A DNA stretch of 64,000 nt. Origin: Adhaeribacter pallidiroseus (lineage in GTDB: Bacteria > Bacteroidota > Bacteroidia > Cytophagales > Hymenobacteraceae). Position numbers and translations under genes: made by a program. The stretch covers positions 2,108,001 through 2,172,000 of the forward strand of contig NZ_QASA01000001.1 of assembly GCF_003340495.1 (NCBI RefSeq), in the 5' to 3' direction. Positions 62,527 through 64,000 of the stretch are shown in pieces. How positions within the stretch are numbered: position 1 is the first letter of the stretch; each line of letters begins with the position of its first letter. The notes beneath the pieces were generated by a model. The model saw only the letters and a program-made list of their open reading frames with translations. It had not been told where the DNA came from and did not search any database.

Positions 62527-63354
62527 ATGAAGGAAGAAGAAGTAGACCAATATTTTAAAAATAAATTTAACCAATTTACTCCGGCACCATCCGCCGATGC
62601 CTGGGCTCGGTTACAAAGTAAAATGGAACCGCCCCAAAAGAAAAAATCGGTAATGTGGGTGTATTACGCCGCAGCGGTATTTACGGTAACACTTTTATCA
62701 GGAGCCTTATATTTTTATTTAAATACCAATAGCTTAAATCCCAATATCCAGCTCACGCAGTTAAAGCCATTAACGGTGCCCTTGCAAGTAGAACCAAAAT
62801 TGGAAACCAGCTTAGCCGATGTAGGCCCTAAAACACCTTCGGCATTGTCCACGATGGAACCGCAAAGCACCGAAAAAAATATAAAGAACAGCACCAGCAA
62901 TACCGCTCCCGTTAATAAACCTGTAAAAAAAGTTAAAAAAATTCGGCCCGGAATATTAGTAGCTGCGGCAAAGTCGCTGCCTTACACCAACCATCCGGAT
63001 AAAGCAGCCACCCCGGAAAACTACAATACTGATATTGCCACAACAAACGCTCCGAATACTACTTCATCCAACTCAGCACCGGCTGCCTCCGAGTATGTAA
63101 TGGAAGTTATTATTAAGAAAGATCCGGAAGTATTGGCTGCTGCCCCGGATAACGGGTACCAAACCGTAGAAGAAGCAATTAAAGAAAATGTTTCCAAGAA
63201 AGGCCGTTTAGTTAAAAACATCTTTAAGCAGGCCCGAAATTTAAAAAATGGGGAAAAAGTAGAGTTATCTACTCTTGGCCTTAATGCCAATTACCGCATT
63301 GATGTAGAAAGCAAACTCTTTAAACAAAAATATACCAAAGTAATTAATCTCTAA
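62527..63354 (+). CDS. single-span membrane protein, probable anti-sigma-type regulator
   Basis: A 275-residue protein directly after the sigma factor gene. The N-terminal cytoplasmic stretch (EVDQYFKNKFNQFTPAP, SADAWARLQSKM) is followed by one membrane helix (about 43-62; VYYAAAVFTVTLLSGALYFY) and a long, Lys/Thr/Pro/Asn-rich periplasmic part. Placement and topology suggest that it holds the sigma factor at the membrane; the N-terminal WARLQSKM pattern is shared by many Cytophagales partners of ECF sigma genes. The anti-sigma role is inferred. Confidence 0.75.
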   Translation: MKEEEVDQYFKNKFNQFTPAPSADAWARLQSKMEPPQKKKSVMWVYYAAAVFTVTLLSGALYFYLNTNSLNPNIQLTQLKPLTVPLQVEPKLETSLADVGPKTPSALSTMEPQSTEKNIKNSTSNTAPVNKPVKKVKKIRPGILVAAAKSLPYTNHPDKAATPENYNTDIATTNAPNTTSSNSAPAASEYVMEVIIKKDPEVLAAAPDNGYQTVEEAIKENVSKKGRLVKNIFKQARNLKNGEKVELSTLGLNANYRIDVESKLFKQKYTKVINL

Positions 63355-63365
63355 TCATTTATTAT

Positions 63366-64000
63366 ATGAAACGCCTACTTATAGCTACTGCCCTTTTTTG
63401 GGCCGGCGCTACGACTGTGTCCTTAGCGAACGGTCCGGCTCCCCAATTAATTAATCCCCTGGCTCTCCGGGATACCATTCAAATAAAAATGGCCGATGGA
63501 GCTTCGTTAACTTTGCAGGTAAAAAATACCGGGCAACTCAAAAACTTTCAGCACTACAGCCTGGATTCTTTAATGGTTTTGCTCGATAAATACGTACAGC
63601 AGGTGGAAAGTATGAGTAAAGCTAATTCAAATGGCTCCGCCGAGATCACCATGACTTTTTATCCGGCCAAGGATATGAATAATGCGCATGCACCGGAACA
63701 AGTTAAAATCCGGATGTCGAGCAGCAACAACGGCAACAGACAAACTTGGCAGGCGAGAGCTTCGGATGTAGTTAAAGTAGAAGTAGATTACGAGGACGAT
63801 GATACTAACAACCAAGAAGAGAAAAACGTACGGGTACTGATAAATTCGCGCAATGATAGTGTCCGGAGAGCTAGAAATGAGCGAAAAATGAGCCGGCGGC
63901 ACCACTTTTTCAGCACCGTGGATCTTGGCCTGAATACCTTCGTGAACTTACCCGAAACGAAAAACAGCCTTTTTGATTTAAAGCCTATTGGGTCGCGGTT
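63366..64000 (+). CDS. secreted protein, probable outer-membrane beta-barrel, 3' truncated
   Basis: An ORF beginning at ATG 63366, 11 bases after the membrane regulator gene, and still open at the window end (211 codons visible). It has a signal peptide (MKRLLIATALFWAGATTVSL) followed by a hydrophilic region with a short repeat of charged residues (DYEDDDTNNQEEKNVRVL) and the start of a strand-rich part (HHFFSTVDLGLNTFVNLPET) resembling the first strand of outer-membrane beta-barrels often found behind ECF sigma/anti-sigma pairs in Bacteroidota. The product beyond the edge cannot be read. Confidence 0.7.
   Translation, partial: MKRLLIATALFWAGATTVSLANGPAPQLINPLALRDTIQIKMADGASLTLQVKNTGQLKNFQHYSLDSLMVLLDKYVQQVESMSKANSNGSAEITMTFYPAKDMNNAHAPEQVKIRMSSSNNGNRQTWQARASDVVKVEVDYEDDDTNNQEEKNVRVLINSRNDSVRRARNERKMSRRHHFFSTVDLGLNTFVNLPETKNSLFDLKPIGSR

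Overview
The window is chromosomal DNA from a member of the Bacteroidota, most likely order Cytophagales, family Hymenobacteraceae (an Adhaeribacter- or Hymenobacter-like soil organism). This placement is inference. It rests on a secreted protein with a C-terminal type IX secretion (T9SS) sorting domain, many short lipoboxes, LytS/LytTR two-component genes, A/T-rich leaders without clear Shine-Dalgarno sequences, a promoter of the TTTG-N19-TAnnTTTG type, and a cluster of arsenosugar-type genes. No rRNA, CRISPR array, prophage or complete insertion sequence is visible. One tRNA-Thr(TGT) is present.

Layout. 0-7 kb: the end of a DUF892 ferritin-like gene, an M1 aminopeptidase, an L,D-transpeptidase lipoprotein, two small lipoproteins and exonuclease VII (xseA/xseB). 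7-13 kb: a LiaF-like membrane protein, LytS-type kinase and LytTR regulator operon, then a large T9SS-exported beta-propeller protein. 13-21 kb: a lipoprotein, a PAS histidine kinase behind an acyl-CoA dehydrogenase, a CheY-like protein, a DinB-fold protein, a short inverted-repeat remnant and a zinc-ribbon protein. 21-31 kb: PEP carboxylase, a holin-like membrane protein, a NarL-type regulator whose neighbouring kinase gene is broken, a giant propeller/HEAT/cytochrome c protein and a secreted TIM-barrel protein. 31-44 kb: small unknown proteins, an SDR oxidoreductase, a second acyl-CoA dehydrogenase, tRNA-Thr, a DUF349 protein, YqgE, PdxH, DUF1015, Maf and an aldo/keto reductase. 44-58 kb: ArsM-like methyltransferase and DUF547 protein, a block of unrelated genes (tryptophan dioxygenase, M28 peptidase, TolC, efflux adaptor, GpsA), then a compact operon with the radical SAM enzyme ArsS. 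58-64 kb: an MpaB/DUF2236 protein, a COG2509 flavoprotein, a CoA-binding protein and an ECF sigma / membrane protein / beta-barrel locus cut off by the window edge.

The most coherent system is arsenic detoxification to arsenosugars. ArsM methylates arsenite, ArsS is thought to attach a 5'-deoxyadenosyl group, and the operon adds a peroxidase-like CMD protein, a rhodanese lipoprotein and two related DUF2064 transferases, one of which has lost the family's KTRL motif. A tandem 21-bp repeat lies in front of the arsS part of the operon and is a candidate operator. Outside genes, the clearest unexplained structure is a roughly 107-bp dispersed intergenic repeat present three times (2338-2444, 32858-32963 inverted, 52631-52738).
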